NCBI GenBank assembly: GCA_903937385.1
Contig: CAIZZF010000026.1
Location: forward strand, 62,001-126,000
DNA length: 64,000 nucleotides
Source: an uncultured Holophagaceae bacterium
GTDB taxonomy: Bacteria; Acidobacteriota; Holophagae; Holophagales; Holophagaceae
Direction: 5' to 3'
Part shown: in pieces, positions 1 through 9,840 of the stretch
Position numbering within the stretch: position 1 is the stretch's first letter
How the letters are laid out: the number at the start of each line of letters is the position of its first letter
Made by a program: the position numbers and the translations under genes
The notes under the pieces: generated by a model
The model's input: only the letters and a program-made list of their open reading frames with translations
What the model was told of the DNA's origin: nothing
The model's database searches: none

Positions 1-2
1 GT

Positions 3-83
3 GCCAAGCGCAAGCGCAAGATGCTCGCCGCCCGTAAGAAGACCCTCAAGCGGCTCGCACAGGAACGGCGCATGATCGGTTGA
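3..83 (+). CDS. C-terminal end of a small basic protein, possibly ribosomal protein S21
   Basis: Only the last 26 codons are inside the window. The reading frame is very rich in Lys and Arg (AKRKRKMLAARKK, then KRLAQERRMIG) and stops at TGA 81-83. A short, strongly basic, Ala-rich helical tail just before a strong terminator fits a small ribosomal protein, and bS21 tails look like this. Other small ribosomal proteins are possible because the diagnostic N-terminal part is missing. The identity is an inference from composition and position. Confidence 0.45.
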   Translation, partial: AKRKRKMLAARKKTLKRLAQERRMIG

Positions 84-135
84 GATAAAGCTCCGCTTTA
101 TCTATATAAGGGCCCGCGAGAGCGGGCCCTTTTGA
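84..135 (+). terminator. Two tandem hairpins, the second a Rho-independent terminator
   Basis: Right after the stop codon there is a perfect 8-bp hairpin (GATAAAGC at 84-91, loop TCC, GCTTTATC at 95-102). A second hairpin follows with a 10-bp stem (AAGGGCCCGC at 108-117, loop GAGA, GCGGGCCCTT at 122-131) and a short T tract. The second has the form of an intrinsic terminator and separates the upstream small gene from mutS2. Confidence 0.85.
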
Positions 136-167
136 TTTACTGGTAGGGAAAGGCTGTCACGTCACCC

Positions 168-2585
168 ATGAACTCTGAACTGCAGGTGCTTGAATTTCCG
201 GAGGCGGTCCGGCTCATCCAGGGCGAGGCGCGGACGGCGTCGGCGCGGGCGGCGCTGGGGGCCATGGATCCCTGGGATGGGCTGGCGGGACTACGACGCC
301 TCTACCAGCTGGAGCTGCAGGAAGCCTGGGCGGCCTCGCCGGACCAGCTGCCGGTGCTGCCCATGGACGGGGCCCTGGAGGAGCTGCTCAACCCTGCGGG
401 CTGGCTGCTGCCGGAGCACTGGCGGGAGCTGCGCGAGGGTCTGCGGGCCCTGTCCCGGCTGCTGCAGACCCTCGCGGGGCTGCCCTGGCCCGAGTCGCGG
501 TCGGCCCCGGCGGGCACCCACCTGGGCATCGACCGGCTCCAGGTGACGGCGGCCCTGCTGCCGGATCCCGCGCCCCTGGCGGAGCGCCTGGCAAAGAGCT
601 TCACCCTCGACGGCCAGCTGGACCCCCTGCGCGTGCCGGCCCTGGCCAGCCTCCATCGCCAGCGCCAGGACGCCTTCCAGTCCGTGCAGGCCAAGCTGCA
701 GAAGATCCTCCGGGGCGCGCCTGAGGCCTGCAACGAGGCCATGGTGGTGGAGCGCAACGGCCGCTACTGCCTGCCGGTGCGCTCCGAGCGCCGGAGCCAG
801 GTGCCGGGCCTGGTGCTGGATCGCAGCGGCAGCGGCGCCACAGTCTTCATCGAGCCCATGGAGGCTGTGCCCCTCAACAACGCCTTCGTGGAGGCGGACA
901 GCGAGTACAGCCAGGCGGTGCAGGCCTTCCTGCGCGAGCTGCTGGCGGATCTGCGGGCCCGCCGGGAGGACTTCGTGAGCTGGCGGGACCTCCAGGGCCG
1001 CACGGACCAGGGCCTGGCCCTGTTGCGCTGGGCCAGCCTCTGCGGTGGCCTGCTGCCGGAGCTGGCGCCGAACCCCCGGGAGGGCCGGCTGTGCCTGCTT
1101 GAGGCCCGGCATCCACTGCTGCTGCCCGCCGTGCGTGAGGCGCTGGGTCTGGAGCCCCTGCCCCACCCCGTGGTGCCCCTGAATCTGGTGCTCGAGGCCG
1201 GACGGCCGGGACTGATCATCTCCGGCTCCAACACCGGCGGGAAAACCGTGGTCCTCAAGACCGTCGGCCTGCTCTCGGCCCTCGCCGCCGCAGGTTGCGC
1301 CGTACCCGCCCGGGAAGGCTCCAGCTTTCCCGCCCTGCCCAGCCTCCACGCGGACATCGGCGACCACCAGACGATCACGGGAAGCCTCTCGACCTTCAGT
1401 AGCCATATATTGCATCTGAAAGACATCCTGGAAAACCATCACGTCGGCGGGCTGGTGCTCCTGGACGAGCTGGGCACCGGCACGGACCCCAAGGAGGGCG
1501 CCGCCCTGGGCATCGCGCTGCTCCAGACCCTGTCGCGCCGCCACTGCTGGATCCTCTGCTCCACGCACCTGGGCGACATCAGCCAGTGGGGCCTGCGGCA
1601 CACCCGCTTCCAGAACGCCTCGGTGCAGTTCGACGAGGCGCGCCTGGCTCCCACCTACCGCCTGCTGCTGGGCCAGCCGGGCCAGAGCCGGGCCCTCACC
1701 ATCGCCGCCCGCCTGGGGCTGCCCCGCCCGGTCCTGGACCACGCGGACAAGGTTCTGGGCCAGCGCGAGCAGGACTGGCGGGACTTCCTCCGGGAGCTGG
1801 AGGCCGAGCGGGCCCGGCTGCTGGAGGAAGCCGAAGTCCTGCGCTCCCAGCAGGCGGCGGCCCAGAAGGACCGCGAGATCCTCCGGCAGCGTGAGGAAAA
1901 GCTGCGCACCGAGCGCGAGACCTTCCAGCAGGAATCCCGGGAGAAGGTGGCGCGGGTGCTGGACTTCCTCGACCACGAGGCGAAGCGCCTGGTGAAGGAC
2001 CTGAAGGAGCGCCAGAAGGCCACTGAGGTGAACGCCGACCGCCTGGGCACCGAGGCCCACGAGCGGGTGAAGCAGCTGACCCGGCTGGCCGAGGCGGAGC
2101 TGGGCGGGCGGCGGAAGCCCGCCGGGCCCCCGGCAGAGGTGCGCGAGGGCGGCTATGCCCGGCACCGGGGCCTCGGAGTCGAAGGCAAGGTCATCAGCCT
2201 GAAGGGCGACCGGGTCAGCCTGGAGACCCCCCAGGGCCGCCGCCTGGAGTGCCGGACCGGGGAGCTGGAGCCCATCGGCGCCCGGGAGGCAGCCCCCAAG
2301 GCCAGCGGCAAGGTCCGAATCCGGGCCGAGGTCCAGGAGCTCGACTCGGAGATCAACCTCATCGGCCGGGCCAGCGATGACGTGGACAGCGAGATCTACC
2401 GCTTCGTGGAGGAGGGCTTAGCCGCTGGGCGCAAGTATCTGCGCATCGTCCACGGCCATGGTACCGGGCGGCTCAAGGCCGCCGTGCGGGAGGCCCTGCG
2501 GGGGCACCCTGGCATCATCCGGGTGGAGGATGCGCCCCAGGCCCAGGGGGGGGCCGGTGCCACGGTCATCACTCTGAGGACTTAG
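168..2585 (+). CDS. mutS2: Endonuclease MutS2 (MutS-family ATPase with Smr domain)
   Basis: The 805-residue product has the MutS2 layout: an N-terminal core/clamp region, an ABC-type ATPase with Walker A SGSNTGGKT near residue 351 and Walker B LVLLDELGTGTDP near 427, a long charged coiled coil (about 530-650), and a C-terminal Smr nuclease domain. MutS2 proteins act on branched DNA to limit homeologous recombination and in some bacteria rescue collided ribosomes; they lack the mismatch-recognition domain of MutS. The Smr domain keeps HGHGTG near residue 761, but the usual LDLRG motif is altered to INLIGRASDD. The length is normal for the family. The start ATG 168 has only a weak upstream purine stretch. 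Confidence 0.95.
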   Translation: MNSELQVLEFPEAVRLIQGEARTASARAALGAMDPWDGLAGLRRLYQLELQEAWAASPDQLPVLPMDGALEELLNPAGWLLPEHWRELREGLRALSRLLQTLAGLPWPESRSAPAGTHLGIDRLQVTAALLPDPAPLAERLAKSFTLDGQLDPLRVPALASLHRQRQDAFQSVQAKLQKILRGAPEACNEAMVVERNGRYCLPVRSERRSQVPGLVLDRSGSGATVFIEPMEAVPLNNAFVEADSEYSQAVQAFLRELLADLRARREDFVSWRDLQGRTDQGLALLRWASLCGGLLPELAPNPREGRLCLLEARHPLLLPAVREALGLEPLPHPVVPLNLVLEAGRPGLIISGSNTGGKTVVLKTVGLLSALAAAGCAVPAREGSSFPALPSLHADIGDHQTITGSLSTFSSHILHLKDILENHHVGGLVLLDELGTGTDPKEGAALGIALLQTLSRRHCWILCSTHLGDISQWGLRHTRFQNASVQFDEARLAPTYRLLLGQPGQSRALTIAARLGLPRPVLDHADKVLGQREQDWRDFLRELEAERARLLEEAEVLRSQQAAAQKDREILRQREEKLRTERETFQQESREKVARVLDFLDHEAKRLVKDLKERQKATEVNADRLGTEAHERVKQLTRLAEAELGGRRKPAGPPAEVREGGYARHRGLGVEGKVISLKGDRVSLETPQGRRLECRTGELEPIGAREAAPKASGKVRIRAEVQELDSEINLIGRASDDVDSEIYRFVEEGLAAGRKYLRIVHGHGTGRLKAAVREALRGHPGIIRVEDAPQAQGGAGATVITLRT

Positions 2586-2697
2586 AACGAAGGCCCCTGA
2601 TCACCCGGAAGAAGACGTTCTAGCGCCCCAGGTGGTCTGATATTCAACCCAGTCAGCCTCAAGCCCGATGCAGCGGCATACCTGCTCAGGGGCACCC

Positions 2698-4251
2698 ATG
2701 GTCTTCTGGATCAACCTCAACATCCGCAAGAAGCTGCTCTACTCGATTCTCGCGCTGGCGGCCGTGCTCTGCGTGGCCTCCACCGCCTTCTCGCTCTGGC
2801 GCCTCAACTCCGCCCTCAATGACGGGTTGCAGCTGAAGGCCGCGAGCCTTGCCAACCTGGTCTCCGATGGCATCCAGTCCGGCGTCCAATTCGAGGACCT
2901 GGGCCTGGTGGAACGAGGCCTGGACGGCATGCGGGAGGACACCGACATCTCCCAGGCGGCGCTGGTGACCCAGGATCCCGCGACCCGGGCCGCCAAGGTG
3001 ATGACCAAGTCCAAGGCCAAGAACAGCCAGCTGGACCTGCAGCCCTTCGCCGAGGCCTTCCTCAAGGCGACCTCCGGCAAGGACCTGTCCAAAAACCACC
3101 TCGAGCTGGAACAGGACGGCTATCTGCTGGTGGGGGAGCTCGTCAAGGTCGAGAACGCGCCGGTGAAGTCCTACCTGCTGCTCATCGTCAACCGGGACCG
3201 CCTGCATCGCAACCAGCTCAGCGCCTTCGTGGGCCTGGCCCTGCTGGGGCTGGTCATGCTGGGCATCGGCTTCGCCTTCGCCTACTTCCTGGGCAATGCC
3301 CTGGTCACGCCGCTGGAGAACATCCAGAAGCGCATGCGGGACATCTCTGAAGGCGAGGGCGACCTCACGGCCCGCCTGGACGTGCAGGGCAACGACGAGA
3401 TTGCCGCCCTGGCCGGGCACTTCAACCGCTTCGTGGAGAACATCCACCACATCGTCCAGCAGGTGATGGCCATCTCCACCAACATCGCCTCGGGTTCCCT
3501 GCAGATGTCGGCGGGCATGTCCGAGATGCACAGCACCGCCCAGAGCATCGCCCAGGCTGCCGAGAACCAGAAGGCCAGCGTCGGCAGCACCACCAGCAGC
3601 GTCCAGGGCATTGCCGGCGCCTCCCAGGTGGTGAATGCCAGCGTGGCGGGCGCGCTGCAGGTCTTCGAGCAGGCCCAGCAGGCCGCCGGCAAGGGCGGCA
3701 CTGCCGTGGGCAGCGCCATCACGGGCATGCAGGCCATCAACCAGAACTCCAAGCAGATCGGCAACATCCTGACGGTGATCACCGAGATCGCCAACCAGAC
3801 CAACCTGCTGTCCCTGAACGCCGCCATCGAGGCTGCCAAGGCCGGTGAGCACGGCAAGGGCTTCGCGGTGGTTGCCGAGGAAGTCCGCAAGCTGGCCGAG
3901 CGCAGCGCCACCGCCGCCAAGGAGATCACGGCCCTGATCCAGACCTCCAACCGCGCCATCAACGATGGCACCAAGATGGTGAACACCGCCGGCGAGGCCC
4001 TGGCCAGCATCCAGAGCGCCATCACCGACTCCGCCGAGCGCATGAAGACCATCGGCGGCCAAAGCGAAGCCCAGAGCCACGACAGCCAGTACGTCGTCTC
4101 CGCCATGGGCGAGCTCACCTCCATCGCCGAGCAGAACGCCGCGGCCATGGAGGAAATGGCCGCCACCATTAAGGAGTCCACGCGCACCGTGGACGAGCTG
4201 AGCCAGCTGGCCGAGCAGCTGAACGCCATCGTGGCCCGCTTCAGGATCTGA
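2698..4251 (+). CDS. Methyl-accepting chemotaxis protein, first of a tandem pair
   Basis: This is a membrane chemoreceptor of 517 residues. It has a first membrane segment at about 13-33, a periplasmic sensor of roughly 140 residues, a second membrane segment at about 175-198, a HAMP linker (about 199-252) and a long cytoplasmic signalling hairpin with the conserved tip [20 protein letters not shown]. It should relay ligand binding to CheA/CheW, but no che genes lie nearby. I chose ATG 2698 rather than the longer frame from 2668 because CAGGGG lies 5 nt upstream, and because the neighbouring paralogue then has exactly the same length with the same leader. No C-terminal CheR-binding pentapeptide is visible. 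Confidence 0.93.
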   Translation: MVFWINLNIRKKLLYSILALAAVLCVASTAFSLWRLNSALNDGLQLKAASLANLVSDGIQSGVQFEDLGLVERGLDGMREDTDISQAALVTQDPATRAAKVMTKSKAKNSQLDLQPFAEAFLKATSGKDLSKNHLELEQDGYLLVGELVKVENAPVKSYLLLIVNRDRLHRNQLSAFVGLALLGLVMLGIGFAFAYFLGNALVTPLENIQKRMRDISEGEGDLTARLDVQGNDEIAALAGHFNRFVENIHHIVQQVMAISTNIASGSLQMSAGMSEMHSTAQSIAQAAENQKASVGSTTSSVQGIAGASQVVNASVAGALQVFEQAQQAAGKGGTAVGSAITGMQAINQNSKQIGNILTVITEIANQTNLLSLNAAIEAAKAGEHGKGFAVVAEEVRKLAERSATAAKEITALIQTSNRAINDGTKMVNTAGEALASIQSAITDSAERMKTIGGQSEAQSHDSQYVVSAMGELTSIAEQNAAAMEEMAATIKESTRTVDELSQLAEQLNAIVARFRI

Positions 4252-4270
4252 GCCCCCAGCCCACCCCCGA

Positions 4271-4303
4271 GCCCGGCCCCGCACCCGCGGGGCCGGGCTT
4301 CTT
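4271..4303 (+). terminator. Intrinsic terminator between the tandem chemoreceptor genes
   Basis: A perfect 12-bp GC stem (GCCCGGCCCCGC at 4271-4282, loop ACCC, GCGGGGCCGGGC at 4287-4298) is followed by TTCTTT. The hairpin sits 20 nt after the stop of the first receptor, so the second receptor probably has its own promoter in 4304-4417. Confidence 0.85.
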
Positions 4304-4417
4304 TAAGGACCAAGGGGTCCTCACTCAAAAATCTCGACAAGGCCGATAAGGCCCTCTCAGCACTCACACCCCCCTGCCAGCGAACCGATCCAGCGCAGAA
4401 CGCATTCAGGGGTGGCC

Positions 4418-5971
4418 ATGAAGTATTTCAACAACCTTAGCATTCGCAAGAAGTTACTTTATTCCATCCTGATCCTGGCCATGGTCCTCGGTGGCGCCGC
4501 GAATCTCTTCTCCCTCTGGCGCCTGAACTCGGCACTCAATGACGGGCTGAAGCAGAAGGCCGCCAGCCTCGCAAGCCTCATGGCCGAGAGCCTCCAGAGC
4601 GGGGTGCAGACCAATAATGCAGCGCTCATGGAGCGGGGCCTGGATGGCCTGAGGGATGACACCGAGATCAGCCAGGCCATGGTGGTCACCCTGGATCCTG
4701 TCACCAGAGGCCCCCGTGTTCTGGCGCAGGCGAAGAGCAAGGGCAGCCAGCTTGAGCTGACGCCCTTCGCCGAGGCCTTCCTGAAGGAGGCAGCCGCCAA
4801 GGACTTTCCCAGGGGCAACCTGTTCCTGGAAAAGGGGAGCTTCCTGCTGGTGGGGGGACCGGTCAGGACCGAGAACGCGGCAGAGAAACCCTACCTCGTG
4901 CTGCTGGTCAACCGGGACCAGCTCCGGGGCAGCCAGGTCAGCGCCCTCGTGGGCATGGCCTTGCTGGGCGTGCTGATGCTGGCCGTCGGCTTCGGCTTCG
5001 CCCACGTCCTCGGCAACGCCCTGGTCACACCACTGGAAGTCATTCAGCGGCGCATGCGGGACATCTCCGAGGGCGAGGGGGACCTCACGGCCCGCCTGGA
5101 CGTGAGCGGGAACGATGAGATCGCCGCGCTCTCGAGGCACTTCAACCGCTTCGTGGAGAACATCCAGCAGATCATCCAGCAGGTGATGGCCATCTCTACG
5201 AACCTGGCCTCCGGTTCCCTGCAGATGTCCTCGGGCATGTCCGAGATGCACAGCACTGCCCAGAACATCGCCCAGGCCGCCGAGAAGCAGAAGGCCAGCG
5301 TGGCCACCACTACCACCAGCGTCCAGGGCATCGCCGGCGCCTCCCAGGTGGTGAATGCCAGCGTCGCGGGGGCGCTCCAGGTCTTCGAGCAGGCCCAGCA
5401 GGCCGGCACCCAGGGCGACACCGCCGTGGGCAGCGCCATCAGTGGCATGCAGGCCATCAACGACAACTCCAAGCAGATCGGCAACATCCTCTCGGTGATC
5501 ACCGAGATGGCCAACCAGACCAACCTGCTCTCCCTGAATGCCGCCATCGAGGCCGCCAAGGCCGGCGAGCACGGCCGGGGCTTCGCGGTGGTCGCGGAGG
5601 AGGTCCGCAAGCTGGCCGAGCGCAGCGCCGCCGCCGCCAAGGAGATCACCTCCCTGATCCTGAGGTCCAACCGCGCCATCACCGACGGCACCAAGATGGT
5701 GAACACCGCCGGCGAGGCCCTGGCCAGCATCCAGAGCGCCATCACCGATTCGGCGGAGCGCATGCAGACCATCGGCGGCCAGAGCGAAGCCCAAAGTCAT
5801 GACAGCCAGTCCGTCGTGACCGCCATGGGCAACCTTACCTCCATTGCCGAGCAGAACGCCGCGGCCATGGAGGAAATGGCCGCCACCATTAAGGAGTCCA
5901 CCCGCACGGTGGACGAGCTGAGCCATCTGGCCGAGCAGCTCAACGCCATCGTGGCCAGGTTCAGGGTCTAG
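4418..5971 (+). CDS. Methyl-accepting chemotaxis protein, second of a tandem pair
   Basis: This 517-residue receptor is a close paralogue of the one at 2698 and has the same segments: membrane, periplasmic sensor, membrane, HAMP, signalling hairpin. The cytoplasmic half is almost identical between the two, while the periplasmic sensor differs at many positions, so the pair probably feeds different ligands into one pathway. ATG 4418 is preferred over GTG 4412 because the purine-rich AGGGG lies just upstream, as in the first copy. Its stop (5969-5971) overlaps the stop of the convergent membrane-protein gene inside the palindrome CTAG. Confidence 0.93.
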   Translation: MKYFNNLSIRKKLLYSILILAMVLGGAANLFSLWRLNSALNDGLKQKAASLASLMAESLQSGVQTNNAALMERGLDGLRDDTEISQAMVVTLDPVTRGPRVLAQAKSKGSQLELTPFAEAFLKEAAAKDFPRGNLFLEKGSFLLVGGPVRTENAAEKPYLVLLVNRDQLRGSQVSALVGMALLGVLMLAVGFGFAHVLGNALVTPLEVIQRRMRDISEGEGDLTARLDVSGNDEIAALSRHFNRFVENIQQIIQQVMAISTNLASGSLQMSSGMSEMHSTAQNIAQAAEKQKASVATTTTSVQGIAGASQVVNASVAGALQVFEQAQQAGTQGDTAVGSAISGMQAINDNSKQIGNILSVITEMANQTNLLSLNAAIEAAKAGEHGRGFAVVAEEVRKLAERSAAAAKEITSLILRSNRAITDGTKMVNTAGEALASIQSAITDSAERMQTIGGQSEAQSHDSQSVVTAMGNLTSIAEQNAAAMEEMAATIKESTRTVDELSHLAEQLNAIVARFRV

Positions 5972-6492
5972 CCAGCAGGCCTCAGCCTGCCGCGCAGGCG
6001 CCGGACCAGCACCGGCACCAGGACCATGGCAACCAGGACCGTCGCCTCCGGGTTCTGGATGTACGTGTTCAGGCGCAGGGTCACCACCGCGATGACGGCG
6101 TAGTAGAGCATGTCGCCCGCGATCGCGATGGCCCAGCCCGCGAGGAATCCATGTCCTGCCGCCAGCGCCGAGGCGCGCCCGGTCATGGGATCCACGCCGA
6201 AGGCGATCAGCACGAGGCTGAGGGGGCCCGCCCCAGGACTGCTGACCTGGGCGGCGGTGCGGGCCATGACCTCCCTCATCGCCACGCGGAGGCGGGCGAG
6301 AAATGGAACCTTGCCTGCCAGGAGCACCAGCAGTCGCAGAATGGGCTCGAAGGCCAAGGCCAGGATTACGTCGGAGACCAGGTACAGCCCCGCCGTCGCG
6401 GGCCAGGCCAAGCCCTGGGTCCGGGCCAGGAGGACCCCTGCGGGAATGCCGCCCCCGATGGGCAGCAGGAAGAGCAACAGCACCGACAGCAT
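5968..6492 (-). CDS. Multi-pass membrane protein of unknown function
   Basis: The 174-residue product is dominated by hydrophobic stretches, with about four to five membrane segments (around 1-20, 30-60, 85-100, 110-135 and 145-165) and a basic C-terminus ([12 protein letters not shown]). I do not recognise a family with confidence; it loosely recalls small membrane-transport proteins, but no signature motif is visible. It converges on the second chemoreceptor with overlapping stops. It lies just downstream of the outer-membrane protein gene and could be co-transcribed with it across a 40-nt gap. Confidence 0.75.
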   Translation of the reverse strand: MLSVLLLFLLPIGGGIPAGVLLARTQGLAWPATAGLYLVSDVILALAFEPILRLLVLLAGKVPFLARLRVAMREVMARTAAQVSSPGAGPLSLVLIAFGVDPMTGRASALAAGHGFLAGWAIAIAGDMLYYAVIAVVTLRLNTYIQNPEATVLVAMVLVPVLVRRLRGRLRPAG

Positions 6493-6532
6493 GCTGGATG
6501 GTAACCCGGCGGACGCCCTGCCTTCCTGAAAC

Positions 6533-7078
6533 CTAGAAGCGGTAGGTGATCCCCAGGCTGGTGGTGTTGGCCGTGAAATTTGGTTCGACCTTTCCGGCCA
6601 GAACCTTCAGCTCGACATCGAAATGCGGGTTGAGGCGATACCCGAACCCGACATCCACGCAGGCTTTGGTCGAGCGCAGCGGTGTGGTGCGCGACTGGGC
6701 ATCCGCGCCGATGGCCCAGGTGTAGCCTGCCAGTCCGGCCATGACATAGGGGCCCTGGACATAGTCCCGGCCTTCATCCCGGAGGAAGTAGCCCACGTCG
6801 ATGCCAACGTGATAGGCCTGCACGGCACGGTTCTGGGTGGCGCCCTTCGGCCGCCAGTCGTCGGCCCCCATCAGCAGACGCAGGCTGAGGACGGATTCGA
6901 AGTGCAGCTCTGCCTGGAGGCTGGCCCCGATCCCCGCATTCCGACTTCCGGTGGCATCCGGGAGATTGCCCCCCGGCAGGCTCAGGCGGGCCTGTACGCC
7001 GATGCTGTTCGGTTCCGGAGCCTGGGCCGCCAGCGGCAGCGCCAGGAGCAGGGTCGGAAGCGTGATCCATGGGCGCAT
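6533..7078 (-). CDS. Small outer-membrane beta-barrel protein
   Basis: The 181-residue product starts with a Sec signal peptide (RPWITLPTLLLALPLAAQA), so the mature protein begins near residue 20. The rest alternates polar and hydrophobic residues as in an eight-stranded barrel and ends in LGITYRF. A terminal aromatic residue is the usual signal for BAM-mediated insertion. It resembles OmpW/OmpX-type porin-like proteins in size, but no specific family is clear. It follows the Ig-repeat lipoprotein gene by 7 nt, suggesting one transcript from about 9437 down to 5968. Confidence 0.8.
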   Translation of the reverse strand: MRPWITLPTLLLALPLAAQAPEPNSIGVQARLSLPGGNLPDATGSRNAGIGASLQAELHFESVLSLRLLMGADDWRPKGATQNRAVQAYHVGIDVGYFLRDEGRDYVQGPYVMAGLAGYTWAIGADAQSRTTPLRSTKACVDVGFGYRLNPHFDVELKVLAGKVEPNFTANTTSLGITYRF

Positions 7079-7085
7079 GAAGACC

Positions 7086-9437
7086 TCAGGGCAGGGGTTT
7101 GAAGAAGGCCTGGATGGTGTGGGTGGCCGTGACGGGTGCAGGGAAGGTGTAATTAAGAAGGGTAATGACCACCGGCACAGTGTCGATCAGGACCTGATCA
7201 AGCCTGTAGCCGGAATTTGGGATGAACGTGTAGGAGGGGATCTGGCCGTAGGCGACCGAACCCGGCCCCCCGATGCTCCCGTTCCCCTCTGGGATCAAGG
7301 TGATCACCAAGGTCCTCAGCTGGGCCGTAACAGTGAGACTTCGGGCCAGGTGCATGTCGAGGTTGCCGCTGGGTTCCGATGAGCCGCCCGTTTCGTTGAC
7401 CAGCGTCAGCGCCACATAACCGGGCAGGGCCCAGAAGGAATAGGGGACCGGCCGATCCACCCGATAGTCACCGGTGGCGGGGTAGCCGGCCACGCCCGCG
7501 CCCATGGTGATGGTGAGCCGGTTGGTCTGGACGAAGGTGGCGGTAAGGGTGCGATTGCCGGTCACGCTGCGGATGGTGTAGCTTCCAACCTGACCGACCG
7601 AGATCCCATCCAGCTGGACATCATTGATGACGTAACCAGGAGAGGGCGTGATGGTGAACGTGGGGGAGTCGGCACCATAAGGAACAGAGCTGACCCCGCC
7701 TGGCGTGATGGAGCCATTGGGACCGGCCGTGGCCGTGACGGTGAGGACCTGGCGCTGGGCCCGGGCCCTGAGGACATGGTCACCGGCCATGACAATGGTC
7801 CCTGCAGCGGGCACGGGTTGCCCGTCAACGGTCACCAGGAGATTCATGAAGCCGGGAGCGGTGGCAACGCTGTAGTCCACGATCGCGCCCTGGAGGTAGG
7901 CGTGGTTGCCGCTGGAGGGCAGGCTCGACGTGCTGATGCTGGCGTCGAAGTCCACCGTCAGCTGCTGACTGGAGACAGCGTTCACGGTCAGCGGGGTGGT
8001 GGCGGTCTTGATGCCGGCACCATTGGTGGCAATCAGGGTGTAGTTCAGCAGACCCGCCTGCGTGGGTATGACGACCTTGCTGGTGCTCCCGGTGACATCC
8101 CCCACCCCGTGATCAAGGACAAGGGTCCGGGCAGCGGTGACGTTCCAGCTCAGAGTCGTGGGCTGGCCCAGGACGATCTCGGTGGGATTCGCGGCGAAGC
8201 TGGCGATGACCGGCGGATTGGGCGAAGGCAATACGGTCAGGGTGGAAGGCGTGGAATAGACCCCCGCCGGAGCCACCGCATTAGAGATCCGGCAGCGGAA
8301 CTGCGCGCCGCTATCCGCCAGCGTCAGGGCGGTCAGCACCAGGGTCGAAGTGCCAGCCGTGGCATTGCTGGAGGCCGGGATGTCCAACCCATTGCGCTGC
8401 CACTGGTAGCTCAGGCTGGGCGTGCCCGTCGCCACCACCTGGAAGCTGGCCTGGTTCCCTTCGGTCACGGCAAGACTCGGGGTCTGCGTGGAGATGCTGG
8501 GCGGCAGCTGGGCCGCGGTCACGCTGAGCGAGGCGAAACGGGAGGTCCGGGGCACATTGACGGGGTTGTTCACCACCACGTAGTAGGTCCCGGCATCCGA
8601 GCTCTGGACCTTCGAAAAGGAAAGCGTGGCGCTGGTGGCGCCGGAGATCGCGGTGGCATTCCCGACGGAGCCCTTGTACCACTGGTAGCTCAGCGGTGCC
8701 GTCCCTGTCGCGACCACATCAAACTGCGTGGATTGCCCCTCCAGGACCCCGGGCAGGTCCAGGGGGGTGCTGGAGTCCAGGCTGACGGCGATCGGCAGGG
8801 GCAGGACCGTGAGGGTGGCGGCGTTGCTCTGGGCGGTCCCCACCGTATTGGTGAGCAGCGCCAGGTAGGTGCTGCCGTTGTCCGTGGAGGACCCCGCCAG
8901 GCTGGTGGCCGGCGTGGTGTAGGAGAGGGCATTGCCATTCAAGGTGATGTTCTGGCCGTTCCTCTGCCACTGGATGGACGGGGTGGGAACGCCTTCCACC
9001 GCCACCGTGAACGTGGCCGCACTGGTCGCGGTCACCGTCTGGTTCTGGGGGTGGGCGATGATGGCCGGGGCCCACTGGACCGCGAGCGGCACGGCCGGGC
9101 TGGAGGTGACCGTGCCCGAGGCGTTGGTGACCACCACGGTGAACAGGGCGCCTTGGTCCGCCTTGGTGGTGGCGGGGGTGTGGTAGCTGGCCGAAGTGCC
9201 ATCGGCGATCGCGACGCCATTCTTCAACCACTGGTAGGTTGGCGCCGGACTCCCTGTGGCCACCACCAAGAAGACGGCTGCCTGGCCCAGGATCGCCGTC
9301 TGGGCCGTGGGCTGAGTGGTGATGGCCGGAGCTGCCGCAGTTGGCTGGACGGTCGCACTGTCCGTGCCCCCGCCACCGCAGGAGGCCAGGAAGACACCCA
9401 GCAACACCGCCAGCAGGGTGGGTCTGAAGGAAAGCAT
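7086..9437 (-). CDS. Large Ig-repeat surface lipoprotein
   Basis: The 783-residue product begins with a lipoprotein signal peptide whose lipobox ends at Cys20 (LASC followed by four Gly). It then carries four tandem Ig-like domains of about 90 residues (roughly 37-400), each with a YQW core and a V-T-S/L end strand, and a fifth related beta domain (about 405-490). The C-terminal third contains repeats of the type GNGSI-PGS-V-YG-TFIPNSGY, similar to InlB B-repeat/glycine-rich domains of bacterial adhesins. It is likely anchored to the outer membrane and involved in adhesion or surface binding; the ligand cannot be read from sequence. It heads the minus-strand group 9437-5968. Confidence 0.88.
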   Translation of the reverse strand: MLSFRPTLLAVLLGVFLASCGGGGTDSATVQPTAAAPAITTQPTAQTAILGQAAVFLVVATGSPAPTYQWLKNGVAIADGTSASYHTPATTKADQGALFTVVVTNASGTVTSSPAVPLAVQWAPAIIAHPQNQTVTATSAATFTVAVEGVPTPSIQWQRNGQNITLNGNALSYTTPATSLAGSSTDNGSTYLALLTNTVGTAQSNAATLTVLPLPIAVSLDSSTPLDLPGVLEGQSTQFDVVATGTAPLSYQWYKGSVGNATAISGATSATLSFSKVQSSDAGTYYVVVNNPVNVPRTSRFASLSVTAAQLPPSISTQTPSLAVTEGNQASFQVVATGTPSLSYQWQRNGLDIPASSNATAGTSTLVLTALTLADSGAQFRCRISNAVAPAGVYSTPSTLTVLPSPNPPVIASFAANPTEIVLGQPTTLSWNVTAARTLVLDHGVGDVTGSTSKVVIPTQAGLLNYTLIATNGAGIKTATTPLTVNAVSSQQLTVDFDASISTSSLPSSGNHAYLQGAIVDYSVATAPGFMNLLVTVDGQPVPAAGTIVMAGDHVLRARAQRQVLTVTATAGPNGSITPGGVSSVPYGADSPTFTITPSPGYVINDVQLDGISVGQVGSYTIRSVTGNRTLTATFVQTNRLTITMGAGVAGYPATGDYRVDRPVPYSFWALPGYVALTLVNETGGSSEPSGNLDMHLARSLTVTAQLRTLVITLIPEGNGSIGGPGSVAYGQIPSYTFIPNSGYRLDQVLIDTVPVVITLLNYTFPAPVTATHTIQAFFKPLP

Positions 9438-9840
9438 GGATGACTCCGTTCATCTCGGGCCAGTCGCCTCCTGCGACCGGACAGACCGTTTGGGGCCATT
9501 TCGTCCGGGACCAGCATTTACTTGAGTTCCACTCACCGAGTGTCGGAAAAAACCAATTGCCCTGCTCGGCACGGCATTCCCCCAACTGGGAGTCAAATCT
9601 CCCGTCCATTTGGGGGGAACGGAGTCTGAGTTGGCCCCGGGGATGACGAGAAGGAACAGCTAAAAGTAAAAAATATTCGTGTTTGTTTATATATTTTGCT
9701 TAAATTTTGAATATTTACATCTTTAATTGCTATTTCATCAATTAATACAGAATTGTTCAGAAAAAATTCTAGCTATTTGTTGTGATCCATGTCACCAACA
9801 AGGAAGCTAAAAATCTATTGAAAACAAAGCTGAGGTGACG
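9438..9840. other. Intergenic region between two divergent lipoprotein genes
   Basis: No convincing coding frame is present. The first half (to about 9650) has normal GC content and should hold the promoter of the leftward Ig-repeat lipoprotein. The second half (about 9655-9830) is strikingly AT-rich and should hold the promoter of the rightward lipoprotein. I could not pick a single -35/-10 pair with confidence. The change in composition near 9655 marks the left edge of the AT-richer block. Confidence 0.6.

Noticed and set aside
291-2165. Long minus-strand frame opposite mutS2
   Set aside because: Antisense shadow without motifs; mutS2 explains the region fully.
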